64,000 nt of DNA from Thelephora terrestris (Eukaryota; Basidiomycota; Agaricomycetes; Thelephorales; Thelephoraceae): contig WIUZ02000018.1 in the NCBI GenBank assembly GCA_015956445.1, forward strand, positions 496,001 to 560,000, read 5' to 3'. The first letter of the stretch is position 1. Every line of letters begins with the position of its first letter. The position numbers and the translations under genes were made by a program. Shown here piece by piece: positions 34,030-45,665 of this stretch. Under the pieces are notes generated by a model, which was not told the DNA's origin, made no database searches, and saw nothing but the letters and a program-made list of their open reading frames with translations.

Positions 34030-34165
34030 GTGACATGTCCATCCGCGACTCCTACCCCAAGGGGATCGTGAACTGCATATACATCATCCGAGATCAACCC
34101 GGCGCCGACAATGGCCACATGATTCTGGGCGCCATGATCAACCTCGGAGAATCTGATGTGGATAC
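34030..34165. repeat. inverted duplicate of 35865-36026
   Basis: The plus-strand frame here (PKGIVNCIYIIRDQPGADN, then MILGAMINLG) matches the minus-strand frame at 36026-35865 (PKRIENRVHIIPDQPSANS, then MILGVILNLG). The two are old inverted copies of one coding fragment of unknown family. Confidence 0.55.
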
Positions 34166-34759
34166 TGGTGGTTGGAGAAAGCCCAGGGTCCATTGCGTGC
34201 TCGCCGCCCTTGAAGCTTGACCGGCAAAGTTCCTATACCGAGTACTGATTCACGTTGCGGGTGCAACCGTTATGTGTCCAAGTGTTCGCCGTGAGCCTAA
34301 AGCGAATGGGATCCCCGTCGCGGACAATACCACTAGCTGAGAAGAGTCGCATACAATAGCACAGCTCCAGGTGGTGACTATATATAGCACCCATTCGAGC
34401 AACGGCAGGTATCGAGAAAACATGGGGAAGAAGGTGGAGGTGTCGAGGCTCTTTTGAACCAAGATCCCATGAGTCGGAATTTGGGAACGCTGGTGGAACT
34501 TGACGAATAAGAGCTTTGCCGTTGTTTCACAGTACCTGCAGATGCCAGTGAAGATGGTGGATTTTAGGTAGCAAGTTGAGGTTAGAAGTTCTGACCAGCC
34601 CCGATATAATGTTCACGGGACATTTTTTGTTTGCATTCGGTGTCGAGAACCTCATGTAGTGCGTAGCTTGAATTTTTCGAGCGCTCGCATGGGATGGAAG
34701 TGGAAGCACGGGGAGGTACGATGCGATAGAGGGCTTCTTTCTCGTGAGGAACGGCCGCC
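34166..34759. other. nothing recognised
   Basis: No gene or clear repeat was seen between the inverted duplicate and the 1-kb paralogous block. Confidence 0.4.
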
Positions 34760-35790
34760 AACACACACGGTTCCTTACCAGACTGTTGCGGGGGAAGGTG
34801 TGGTTGTGTAAGCACCCAGTGAAAGGCTGTCGCTGTGATGTTGGTGTTCAGCGTAGAGCTCGTCGATCATCAAATTGATGGCACGTCTTGGCCATTTTAA
34901 CTTCATAGTCAATGCTCTCAAAATCCACGGCCACCGCTTGTGCTCAGAGCAATCACCCAAGCGATCCTCCCGAGCCACCCCCACCCCCTCCACTCCGCTC
35001 TGAACTTGATCCCGGATTCTAGCCTACTTATGACGGCCTCACACGTGCGACCGTTTCCCCCCGACGACCTGCAGATCTCAGAGCTGTCCCCCCCTTTACC
35101 TCGACGAAAACGCGTTTCCCGAGCTTAAACCCGAAATGCTCAATGTGGGATCTTCTCGACTCGGTCCTAGCCCAAGTACGGTGCAGTGTGCGTTACATAC
35201 AAACCCAGTACCCATAGCCTCAGAGACTGTCACCGCCCATTGACGAGTTTCGGGCTCCTCCGCGTTTTTCAAGCAAGGCGCGACACCGATCCCACAATGA
35301 TCGCAGTCAGATAAAAGGGCCAGACTCATCAAACATGATGCATGATGCCCTGGAGTCCATCGTTAACGATAATTTTTCAACCTACTCCTTCTCTATTGGT
35401 CTTTCTGTTTCTACCTCATGCCCTCACCAACGCGACCTGTGCGACCCTGTAGCAAAGCTCGCCAGCAAAGCTCGCCGCATGCATTAGTTTTCCGGCTCAG
35501 GCGAGTATATTCCTCGATTCTCATCTCGGCTGACGTCCGAACAATTATCTCGTGCTAGGGTCTCCCAAGTATACTGAAGCCATCAGCTATCTCTCAACCG
35601 CGAACGTTCACCAGTCTGCCTGCGTCTCAGTCGGCCGCCTCGACGATTGTATACGTCTCTTCTCATCCACATCGATAACAAAACTTCAACGCCACCTTTC
35701 GATGGCTCAACGTATTTTCGGTGACGAGAACCCCGTTTACTGTAAGCTCGTGACGTACAGTTGGGCACAAATCGGTTGTTCCCTATAATC
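34760..35790. repeat. 1-kb paralogous block, uninterrupted copy
   Basis: This block matches, piece by piece, 53201-53475, 54835-55447 and 60451-60560. The missing junctions in the second copy are where solo LTR T (53476-54834) and foldback P2 (55448-60450) inserted. The uninterrupted copy therefore serves as the empty site. Examples: CACACGTGCGACC at about 35041 against the T site, and ATCGATAACAAAAC at about 35671 against the P2 site. Confidence 0.8.
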
Positions 35791-36850
35791 AACTATTCAA
35801 GAATCAGAACTCTGCAGGTCAACTGCGGCGGGCACGAAACGAACCCTGGATTTTGATCAATCACCGGTGTCCACATCAGCTTGAAGAAATTTCCGAGGTT
35901 TAGTATGACGCCCAGAATCATCTCGTCACTATTGGCACTGGGTTGATCAGGGATGATGTGGACGCGGTTCTCGATCCTCTTGGGGTTAGGAGCCGCCGAC
36001 GGATGTGTCACTGGGTACGTAGCCATCTTTTAGGATCGACTTGACAGTGATTTGACTGCATCTTTGGGTCGGTGTGGGCGTGATCCCTGTGGATTAACCG
36101 TTACGAATGCTTTGAGCCAAAATTTCGGCTCCCGTTTTTTCAGGTTATTCCTACGGGACAAAGCAATATGGGGTCGCTGTCAAGAACGTCCTCCCATATA
36201 ACGCAGTTTTTCCCGATGGACTATTATGATCGCTTCCGAAGATGAATGTCCGGAACTTTTTCGTGCTCTCAAGGTACAGTCATCATGCGACCGCCATGAC
36301 CGAATCGTTGCGCTAATCATGGCTGAATGAACAGGGCGGAGGGAACAAGTTTGTGCGCCATCAACCTCCATCGCGGGAGCAAGATGCCTCGCTTACCAGA
36401 GGCAGACCATCGTTACCTCGTTTGGAACTAGGACTCATCCGCAGGTGGGCGGTATCTGGGTAAGCACAAAGATACCGGATTCCTTCGGTGAAACCACTAC
36501 CAACTGAACTCCCAGGGTGGCATCATCGTCTACGGGCCAGCAGCCTTCACGCTGCATTCTACAACTTCGTGAACGGGGTGAAAGATCCCAGAGCGGCAAT
36601 CCTCCCACTTATAAATGGATCCTAGGCCAGGTAGGTACTTTCTTCATATACCCCGCTCCGTTTCCACATCACTGACCTCGATCGTTGACCGAACTTATAA
36701 CGCATCTCACCTATGCATATTCTTCTACGATTCCCAATATGTCACCTAGCATTTTTGATGATTTTTTAGCTATTCTCCGGGATTGCAGCGACATCGGGAC
36801 CCGATGAATGACTTCCATGGCAAAGGCCGTAGAGCTTGATTAAAGAACCA
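35327..36850 (+). pseudogene. FAD-linked oxidase (BBE-like) relic, copy F2 with 5' part
   Basis: The 5' part (about 35370-35640) encodes a signal-peptide-like leader, then TNATCA-like residues. A GC-AG intron (35501-35558) and GSPKYTEAISYLSTANVHQS follow, the expected start of a secreted BBE-like oxidase. Farther on, FVNGVKDPRAAILPLINGS (about 36570) and FFYDS (about 36731) match the later part of the fold. Stops and frame changes are frequent, and an unrelated inverted duplicate (35865-36026) interrupts it. A second, better preserved 5' part is at 55147-55440. Confidence 0.45.
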
Positions 36851-38362
36851 TCGTCGTCCGTACTTGGACACAATCCTTTATCAAGTTCATCGAACAACAG
36901 ATGGGACTAAGCCCACCTCACACTCAACGATCCATCCGTTGCGTATAGTCCTGGGCAATTGCCCTGGCTTCCGAGATCGGTGTCTTCCTGCAGCGTCGAA
37001 CCGTTCCGCCGTCACATAGCACGTTACCATCCACCTGGCCTCCCGAGTCAGCTTGCAAACCCGCCGTCCCAGTCGACGAGATAACCATCTTCCTCGGGCG
37101 GGGGGACCCGGCGTATGATGTTAAATACCTCACTGCCATCACTGAGGCCGCTACCCGTCTGGGGACCCTCGTCGGTGAAGAGCAGGGGTTCGTGTATTTC
37201 CAGAGGTGTGATAGCTACGTAGTATTTGGCACCCCGTTGGTTGATGCGGAAGGGTGGAGATTCTGCAGCTGATACGATCTTACGAGTACATTCGATATAC
37301 ATGAGTCGTCATTGTAGGAGTAGATATGTATATGTATGGTCTGATCTCATAAACCCCGTGTAGGGAGAGTTCCTTCGATATGTGGGTCCCGCTCAAGCTT
37401 CTGCTTCTGCTCTTGGCGGGATCGTTGGCTTCGAAAATGCGCGCCCAACAGGATGGTGGTTCGTGTCTAATAGCCTAGGGCTGGAAAGTAGGGTTGGAGC
37501 GACTTGGTGCACAGACAACACCCTACGCACCTGGGCGGGCACGACCCAACAGCGATTCTGAAAGACGACCAAGTCTCCCCTCTCCGTTTTTCAAGCTATG
37601 TAGACAATCGTTCTCGAGTGATTTAAGGGGATTCCTTTGTCGACTGTAGAGGGCCTTCATAAGAGCCTTGGCCTCGATTGCTGATCCATATCTACGACGG
37701 AGTAATAATTGAGGACCCCATAAACCACAGCGGTAGAGCTTCAAGATGAGGGGTAGAATAAGACCTCTTACAAGTACGTATTCGTAGTTACTATACTCGT
37801 TTCCGCGGGCGGACAGAGCTTGGAGGTTGACTGTGCCAAGCTGGGAGTGAACATCTAGCGGTCACCGTTGTGGCTCTCGCACCTTCCAAAGCAGTCGTTG
37901 AATTTTTACGAAGCACTTGCCCCCGGCGAAAAATATTCCATAAAATCCACACCAAGATGAGGCCGATGGCTGCTTAAGAACATGCCTTCAGCCCAGGTGC
38001 CAAGCAGGTTATGGTTGTGAGTGGGAGCTGTTTGAGTGTTTCTCGACTGACGATGGGGGTACGCTTACGTCTGTCCTCGCAATTCAGTACAAATGTTTTT
38101 CCATGCTAAAACTCAATTTCTGCGCTTGGTAGCTGTCACCCAACCGTCACACAAGGGGAAAATTGAGGAGGGGAGCAGAGAATGGGTTTGTCTGTTTGCG
38201 ATTTGCGGGAAACCTCGAGTGGTCTTATTGGAGGTTTGAAGGGCGGGTGGTGTACTCCACTGTCAGCCGCTTGTCCAGGTAAGTATATTGCGCAGGAGGC
38301 GTTGGCCGTGTGAACTTCCCATCACTTCTAGTCAGATCTCTTCCCCACCTCCTCCGACTGAA
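36851..38362. other. 1.5 kb without recognisable genes
   Basis: No supported gene. A segment at about 37560-37690 is the inverted relative of 31480-31620. The last few hundred bases are probably the promoter and 5' leader of the NACHT gene. Confidence 0.4.
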
Positions 38363-41300
38363 ATGAAACACCTCCTGAAAGTAATTCGCAACAAAAAAAC
38401 ACCCAAACCTTCCCACCAAGTGGTTTCTCCTGGAAATGCTTCCAACATCGTTCCTGGACCATCTGATCTCGCATCGGGACTGACCGCCGTCCCCGAAGGT
38501 GCGCAGCTGCCTTCTTTATAGGACGATTGACGAATTGCCCTGACATAACTGTGGCACTAGATGAGGGAAGCCGTATGGATTCCTTCCAGCACAACATCGG
38601 TGAAGATGTAGAGCATCCCGCGTCGAAACTTCAGACCTTTGGAGTTGTAGTTGGTGGTCCCGGCCACGGGTACGGTGAGTACCCTTTATCTCGGTGATTG
38701 TGGGTCAACATTCATCCGGGTGTCTGTTGCCATCAGTCCTGGACGCCGATGACGCTGGAGGGGGGGAGATCGAATCGCCAGAGGCTTCCAGAAGTATGTT
38801 TCGGTGTGGAGGTGTTTACTCTCGCTTACCATGTACCAGCCGCAAAGAGAACTCGTGAGGGGACTTTTCCTGGGGGCGCAAACAAAACCTCGGAAAAGTT
38901 TGGTCGCCTAAAACTCGTCTTAGGGGCCATCCCCGCTGTTTTCGCCACTCACGAGGTTCGCTTATTCTTTCCTGCTCGGAATTCTCTTTTCACAAACACC
39001 CTATTAGGGATCCGTCGCCGTAGGAAACAGGATTGAGATCCTCCTCTCTCGTACAGCTGCGCTGGAGGAGCATTTCAACTCGCGTCCGGCCGAGTCGGCA
39101 GAGCTGAGGCGCCGGGATGAGTGGATACGGTATGTCATTGTCACCCTTTCACGCTCGGTGCTGATTCCCTCCTAGCAAGCTCAAAGGCATCGAGGGGCAA
39201 CTGCGCTCGTTCTCCGAGAAGGCGGAGTCCCAGCAACTGACTGATCGCACCCAAGACGATGAAGAAGTGTTCGGGCTTCTTGAAGACCTACAAGAGGAAA
39301 TTCTCCACTATCAGGTCTGTTGGTTGAATTCCTCTGTTCTCGTCGCTAACAAGACTAGCAGATGGTGCGACGAACAAGGATTCACGACCAATCGTTCAAC
39401 TCAATGGTGAGTATTCTCTGTCATGTCTGGGCCAACGAAATAACCTCTTTCGACAGGACCCAGGTTAGAATGCCTCCTGGTTCTGTATTTTTGATGATGG
39501 TTTTCTAACACAACCTCGCCTGATAGCCGAATCTGCTACCCTCGACAACCTCCGCTGTGCGCACAAGGCGGAGTATAGACACAGTAACCGTGACCATTGT
39601 CTGAAGGGAACCCGCAGAAACATCCTGGACGAGATCGAGCTCTGGACACGCAACTTTAATAGGCCTTCTGTCTACTGGTTGAATGGGCTCGCAGGGACCG
39701 GGAAGAGTACCATCGCTCAGACAATCGCGGAGAGGGCGTTCGCAGACGGACGGCTTGGTGCCTCCTTCTTCTGTTCACGAGACTTTGAAGACCGGAGGAA
39801 CCTCCAGTTCATCCTACCTGCCATAGCTATCCAACTCGCAAGAAGATACACTGAATTTCGGTCAATCTTCATCCCCCTGGTGCGGTTGGATCCCGAAATC
39901 ATCCACGAGAGCATGTATGGCCAAATGGATAAGCTGATTGTCCAGCCTCTCGTGAAATCTGCCATCTCAACTGTCATCGTGATCGACGCGTTGGACGAAT
40001 GCCAAGACGACGAACCCGCTTCGGCAATCCTGTCCGTTCTTGGCCAATTTGTGAACGAGATCCCCAAGGTCAAGTTCTTCATCACCGGTCGTCCGGAGCC
40101 CCGGATCAGAGAAGGCTTCCGTCTCCCACTGTTGGCCAAAGCAACAGACGTGTTCATTCTCCACGAGGTCGAGCCGGATCAAGTCAATTGCGACATAGGG
40201 CTGTTCTACAAACACAATCTCTCAGAAATTAAGAGACGTCGACAAATATTGGACAATTGGCCGGTGGAAGAACAGCTGGACCTGCTTTGTGGACGTGTGG
40301 CAGGACTTTTTGTCTATGCAATGGCTACAGTCAGGTTTATTGACCAAAAGACCAAGAACCCTAAGACACAGCTGGATCGGCTTTTACAGTCACAGGATAG
40401 TGGGCCTGAGGGCAAGGCTAAGCTTAGGGCAAACTCAACACTTGATTCACTCTACCTGTCAATCCTTCATGAGGCCTTCAGTGACAATGACCCAGAGGAT
40501 GATGCCAAGGTTCGCTCTGTTCTTGGTGCTGTGATCCTTGCCAAAAACCCTCTTTCCCAATCCACCATTGCTGCACTCCTGGGCTTTGATTCTGAAGACA
40601 TATCCCCCCTCCTATCATTGGTGTGTTCACTCCTCATTCTCCCGGAGGACATCAATCACCCTGTTCAGCCCTTCCACAAGTCCTTCCCTGACTTCATTGT
40701 TGATTCCACCCGGTGCACAAACCCAAGGTTTTGTATCTACCCTCCTGATCAACATGCAGAACTTCTGGTCGGCTGTCTTGAGCTAATGGACAGACAGCTG
40801 AAGCAGAACATGTGTAAGCTCCCAGATGGGGTGAAGAATGCAGAGGTCAAGAACTTGAAGCAGAGGGCTGGAGAACATATCAGTAAACCCTTGGAATATG
40901 CCTGTAGATCATGGCACAAGCACCTTGATAACACAATATCAACCCAGAAGCCAAAAATCACACATATCCTACACCAATTCCTAGAGAGAAAATTTTTGTT
41001 CTGGCTGGAAGTGCTGAGCATCTATGGTGCAGCGAGGGAAGCAGTGGATGCATTGGAAAAGATGGAAAAATGGTTGGATGTAAGTTTTGTTTCATTGTTT
41101 GTTGTTTTTCCAAAAGTTTGATTTGGCTGGACCTAGGTATCACAGGCTCTGGAACTTACCAGGGATTGCTTTCGTTTTACACTCACATTCTTTGAAGTCA
41201 TCAGCACCTCAGCACCTCACATCTATATCTCTGCGCTTCCCCTATCTCCCCGGGTATCAATTATATGGAAGCTTTACAAACAATATGCCTGTCCCTCAGT

Positions 41301-43110
41301 AAGGGTTGTGTCTGGGTTACCAATCTCATGGAGTACAGTTCTTGCAACTGTCAGTCATGGTGATGGTAATTCAAGCTCGCCTGCATGGTCACCATGCAGT
41401 AGGTTCATTGCTGTTGTCCAAGGTGGAATGGCAAAAGTTCTTGATGCTGCAACCCTTGAACAACTTAAAACTTTTGAGATCCCCCAAGATGATCCCAGTG
41501 ACCTACTTGGATTTTCCCCAGATAGTTGCACTCTGACCTATTTTGAGAAAGGAATGCTCACCAGCTGGGATCTTCAAACAGGTGTTCCAGCCCATATTTC
41601 CTTCTCTGACAAAAGAGAGGATGACTATCTTAACTGCTTCTTCTCACTTGCATATTCTGTAGATGAAGAAATGCTTGCAGTTTCAAGTGGTTCATCCATA
41701 GACTTCACCTCCATTGACACCTTTGATCTTCTTTCTGGGACCCATATAGGTTCTTATGCTTGTCCAGAAGGACACATTGTAACCCCAATCTGGACTCATG
41801 GCAAATATCTTCATTTTGTCACTGTGAAGCCAGGGTCCATCACTGTTTGGAGAACCACATTCACCTCAGTACACATGCCAGTGATGCTTGAGTCTTTGCC
41901 TATACCAGATCTGTTAACTATCACAAGTGATGAAGACTTTCTGTTTCTTCCCACTCTTTCCTACCTTGCCTTCATTCAGGAGGACAGAACCTTTGTCTGG
42001 GATACCAAGAATTCCAGGTTCCTTCTGACTTTTGAGGGGGTTTCATTCAGGTACATGCCAGGTTGCCGGAGGATGTCATTTTCCTCTGATGGCTGTTACT
42101 TTTCACACAAATCTGGTAAGGAAGTGATCAATGTTTGGAAGAAAACTCCTGCTGGATACATTTCTCATCAAAAAGTTGTACTTCCCCCTGGATGGATGAG
42201 TCCATTTCTCTCTCCAAATGGGGCATCAATTGTCACTATTGGGGAAACAATCTGTCTATGGCACATACAAGATCAAATCCTCTCCTCCCCCAGCATTACT
42301 GCCCATAAAGAGAATGCAGAATTTATTCTGGAATTCTCTCCAAATGTGCTGATGGCAGCATTTGCACGTTTGAAGGAAAATGTAGTCAAAATTTTTGACC
42401 TCCAGTCTGGTAACCTGCAGCTGATCATTGATGCTGGGATAGACATTCGAGGCCTAAGGATGACAGAGAGCACTATTATTGTGGTTGGTGAGGGGGAGAT
42501 TATCACTTGGAACTTACCCATGGGGAACTGCATTAATGCTAGGGCTAATTTCAATGATAACATTCAGACCACAATGTTTGATTATCTGGATTCATCCAAG
42601 TTCTCTATATCTCCTGATCTCAGCTACTTTGCCACTGGAAGGGATGATTGGTATCAGACGTACTTTGATCGGCCTAGAGAAGGTTATGTAAAAGATTCTC
42701 CTTGGTATCTGCGGGTTTACAACATGTCTACTGGGATGCTTCTTGGGAGTGTTGAAATGGTTGCTGAGATAACAGATATCACTGTGGATGGGGATAAGAT
42801 CTGGTGCTCATTATTCCAAAATCCTGTAATGGGGTGGAAGGTCATTGAGGACTGCGAATCTGGCATTGCAAAGCTGGAGGCCTTGAAGGAAATAACATGT
42901 CTGCCACAAGTGTTTCCCTGGCAGTCACAGTGTGGTTACCAAGTTACAAAAGATGGGTGGGTATTGAGCCCTACCCAGAAGCGACTTATGTGGCTTCTAC
43001 CTCATTGGAGGTTAGGAGAGGTGTTCAGGACATGGAGTGGACAGTTTCTTGGGTTAGGGCATCCCAATTTACCAGAGGTAGTTCTTTTAGACCTAGAGCC
43101 ATTGAGGTAA
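38363..43110 (+). CDS. NACHT-WD40 STAND (NLR-like) protein, nine exons
   Basis: The exons are 38363-38498, 38561-38674, 38840-38955, 39008-39129, 39176-39314, 39362-39406, 39457-39463 (7 nt), 39527-41079 and 41137-43110, all in phase, giving 1,401 residues. The N-terminal helical region has FGRLKLVLGAIPAVFATHE and VGNRIEILLSRTAALEEHF, as in fungal NLR-like proteins. The NACHT module has Walker A GLAGTGKST (about residue 280), Walker B TVIVIDALDEC (about 375-385) and KVKFFITGRPEPRIRE as sensor 1. The C-terminal 650 residues form divergent WD40-like blades (LTSWDLQTG, FVWDTKNSRF, ICLWHIQDQ, VKIFDLQSGN). Such proteins act in fungal non-self recognition and cell-death signalling; the ligand here is unknown. 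CpG falls sharply after about 40.35 kb. An LTR-like piece (C1) starts within about 100 bp of the stop. Confidence 0.85.
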
Positions 43111-43610
43111 CTCAGTGGGCAGTTTTTTTTACTTCTAAATATATTGTTTGACCCCTATTGTTCTATTTTTCCCCTTTATCTGTTTCTTCACATGCTAGTA
43201 AGGCCCTTTGTCCTTTATTTCCCCACACATCATACTTGCTCGCTTCCCTTACTTAGCGTTCCCACACTCTTTATCTCCCTTTTTTCTTCCTGCTTAAGGG
43301 TAGATTAATTTCTCATACTGTTGGGTCACTCATAGTAGTATAAATAGCCGGTCTGACAGTAGAGTAATTCCCTAGCTTTGAAATCACAGGAATTCCTCTG
43401 CCCTTCTCTGCCTCAGTGTAGTTAAGGTCAAGTCGGAGATTCTTTTGAAACACCTGCGGCATGGTCCTTTCTCCTCCCACTCTAGGCACTTGTTGAGCCT
43501 TCAGACCTTTTTCCTTAGTGGAATCTGCAAATACTTGAAGCCCCTCTTTGCCACTTGGGTTGTGACACTCATCGGCAAAAGCCTTTCGACTGTCAGGGTT
43601 GAAGGCCTGC

Positions 43611-44234
43611 TTACTGTTTGTGGGGCGCTAGAGGATTAGCGGGGTAGGGAGTGTCAGGACGAGGTTTGAGGAAGGGGGTTCCTGGAGTAGAAACGAGGGG
43701 AGGAGGAATATCAAGAGCAAGTAGTGACTCAAACTGATAAGGGTGGATGGGAGTGTTGTAATCGCTACAAAATTCAACTAGGTGTCGAATGAACGGTTCA
43801 AAGTCTTGATCGCTAAGACGTTCAAAGTTGCTGAGGTATTCTATAACAGGGTAAGGTAAATCAGTTGGTATGTCCCACCAGAGAACGATGATAGCCGGGC
43901 AATGGGTGTGAACGTTGGTGGTTAGGTGGATTCGAGGAGTAGGAAAATAAAAGGCCGGACTGATACTGAAATAAACAGTGGCTAGCACGCTTTCAGTGAG
44001 ATCAGATTTCCAGAGGAACTGATGATCAGTGCCTAGTAGGAACGGAGGAGTGGTTACTCCTGCGTCGAGGGCAGCGAAGGGGCGATAAAATGGGTAATGG
44101 GCTAATAGACCGGAGGTCCTATTTAGCTGAAGACTCCTGATGAGTTTATACTCCCAGATAGAGCATCGGGTGTCGGGTATGACCGGTTGTGGGATAGGAC
44201 TAGTAGAAGGGAAGGGGTTAGGGGCGCTGAACAT
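43611..44234 (-). CDS. 207-residue protein of unit B, copy 2
   Basis: Open ORF from MFSAPNPFPSTSPIPQP to NPLAPHKQ, the same length as copy 1 (5865-6488). Conserved blocks include SIWEYKLIRSLQ, YRPFAALDAGVTTPPFLLG, ATVYFSISPAFYFP and NFERLSDQDFEPF. The differences are mostly conservative. No known domain is recognised and no signal peptide is seen. Its 3' end lies within 20 bp of the left end of unit B. Confidence 0.55.
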   Translation of the reverse strand: MFSAPNPFPSTSPIPQPVIPDTRCSIWEYKLIRSLQLNRTSGLLAHYPFYRPFAALDAGVTTPPFLLGTDHQFLWKSDLTESVLATVYFSISPAFYFPTPRIHLTTNVHTHCPAIIVLWWDIPTDLPYPVIEYLSNFERLSDQDFEPFIRHLVEFCSDYNTPIHPYQFESLLALDIPPPLVSTPGTPFLKPRPDTPYPANPLAPHKQ

Positions 44235-44797
44235 ACACTGGCAGGAGGATTCCTGCTGAATGAGTCAGATGGAGGGTAAGACGTGAGGAGAATTCCTCAG
44301 CTTACTTTGTTTTATTGAGCAGTTGGTAGACGAGTACAGAAGAGATTGAGAATGGGGAAAAAAAGGAGCGAATGCTCTTCCTTATATACCCAATCCTCTA
44401 CAGGCTTAGTAATCATACAATGAGTCAAACGAGAATCAACATGGTCTGTGCGTAGTTTAGGGCAGGGTAAATGAGTCAGGGAGGTAGGACTTAGGACAAC
44501 TGATGGTGAGTACGAATAGGGGAACAATAGGAGATGAGTCAATAAGGATACAGTGGGGATTTCTCGTGATCGGTGGGCATTTCTCAGGATTTGATGGGAT
44601 CGCGATTGGGGTTGAGGGTTTGTTTACCCTTTTTGGGATGACAATGAACAATGATGCCTTGTCATTACTCGTTTGGGTGTCCATTTGATCTGGACGTATT
44701 TAAGTTGCAGGATATCTTTGTCTTTCCCCTCATCGTCTCTTTTCCACTCCCACCAATCCACAACAGCTCTCTCTTCTCATAAACAATCCTCGATACT

Positions 44798-45665
44798 ATG
44801 TCTCTCAACACCGCTGCCACCCCCTTTGTCTCCGTCTCCTACAAGGACGACACCCCCTTCGACATGGAACAACACCTATACAATACTCCGGCCAACATTG
44901 CTCACAACAACAGGGTTGCCGTGGAGTTCTTAACTGCCCACCAAGCTCCTCCTCAATTTTGGGATCAAGCTGGGTATGAGGACCCCAACCGTACTCATCG
45001 GCGCACGCAGTGCGCTCCTGTTTTGTTGGATGCTATAGAGCAAGAGAGGGAGGACAGGATAAAGAAGTTGGAAAGTCGGTTGGACGTGATGTATGTTGTC
45101 GTTAACAGTCTTAACAAGGACTTTTCTCACTTCGCTTTGGAACATTGGAAACCTTTCCAGGAATCTCTCTACCGATATTTTGGCCACCAGTGTCAAGGGG
45201 CTTACTGCACCGACCCTGCTCCTTACACCCCTGTTGTCCCTCCGACACCGCCAGGATCAAGGGGTTCCTCTCCCTCAATCCCCTCCTTGGAGTCCTGCTC
45301 AGGTTCCTCAGATGGTGGCAAGGACGTTGAAGAAGCCGCGCAAGAGTCCGATGACTCGTTCTGGACAGTGGTGTCGCCCGTCAAGCAAGAGTCGCCAAGT
45401 TCGAATGCGGCTGAAGTTGGAAGTGGCGAGCCTGCAGGAAAAGTATGGGTTCAATCTAGTTCGTGAAGGACTAGATTCAGTGAGGAGGGATATGTTTGAT
45501 GGCTTGGAGCATGATGTTCTGGGGTGCCGGGACTGCTGGGTGGATCCAATATCTCGGGACTATACTTACTGTCCTCAATCCATGTATAATCCTTTCCATT
45601 TTGCCCATCATTGTCCGATAGATCAGGATTGCGTCTGTAAGGTAGATCCTTTCCTCCTGGTTTAG
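44798..45665 (+). CDS. larger gene of unit B, copy 2: coiled-coil and Cys/His-rich protein
   Basis: Starts MSLNTAATPFVSVSYKDDTP. In order: TPFDMEQHLYNTPANIAHNN; a coiled coil (IEQEREDRIKKLESRLDV); HFALEHWKPFQESLYRYFG with HQCQGAYCTDP; a Pro/Ser linker; an acidic SDDSFW segment; and a C-terminal domain with VLGCRDCWVDP, YCPQSM and HFAHHCPIDQDCVC, possibly zinc-binding. The coding potential is spread over two overlapping frames in both copies, so an intron or a frame change is likely. It is preceded by a divergent promoter shared with the 207-residue ORF. Treated as mobile-unit content of unknown function. Confidence 0.5.

Noticed and set aside
38255-38270. TGTCAGCC near 38258 as the left end of unit C1
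   Set aside because: There is no ACCTG duplication before it to match the one after 45879, and no similarity to other unit starts beyond the first six bases.
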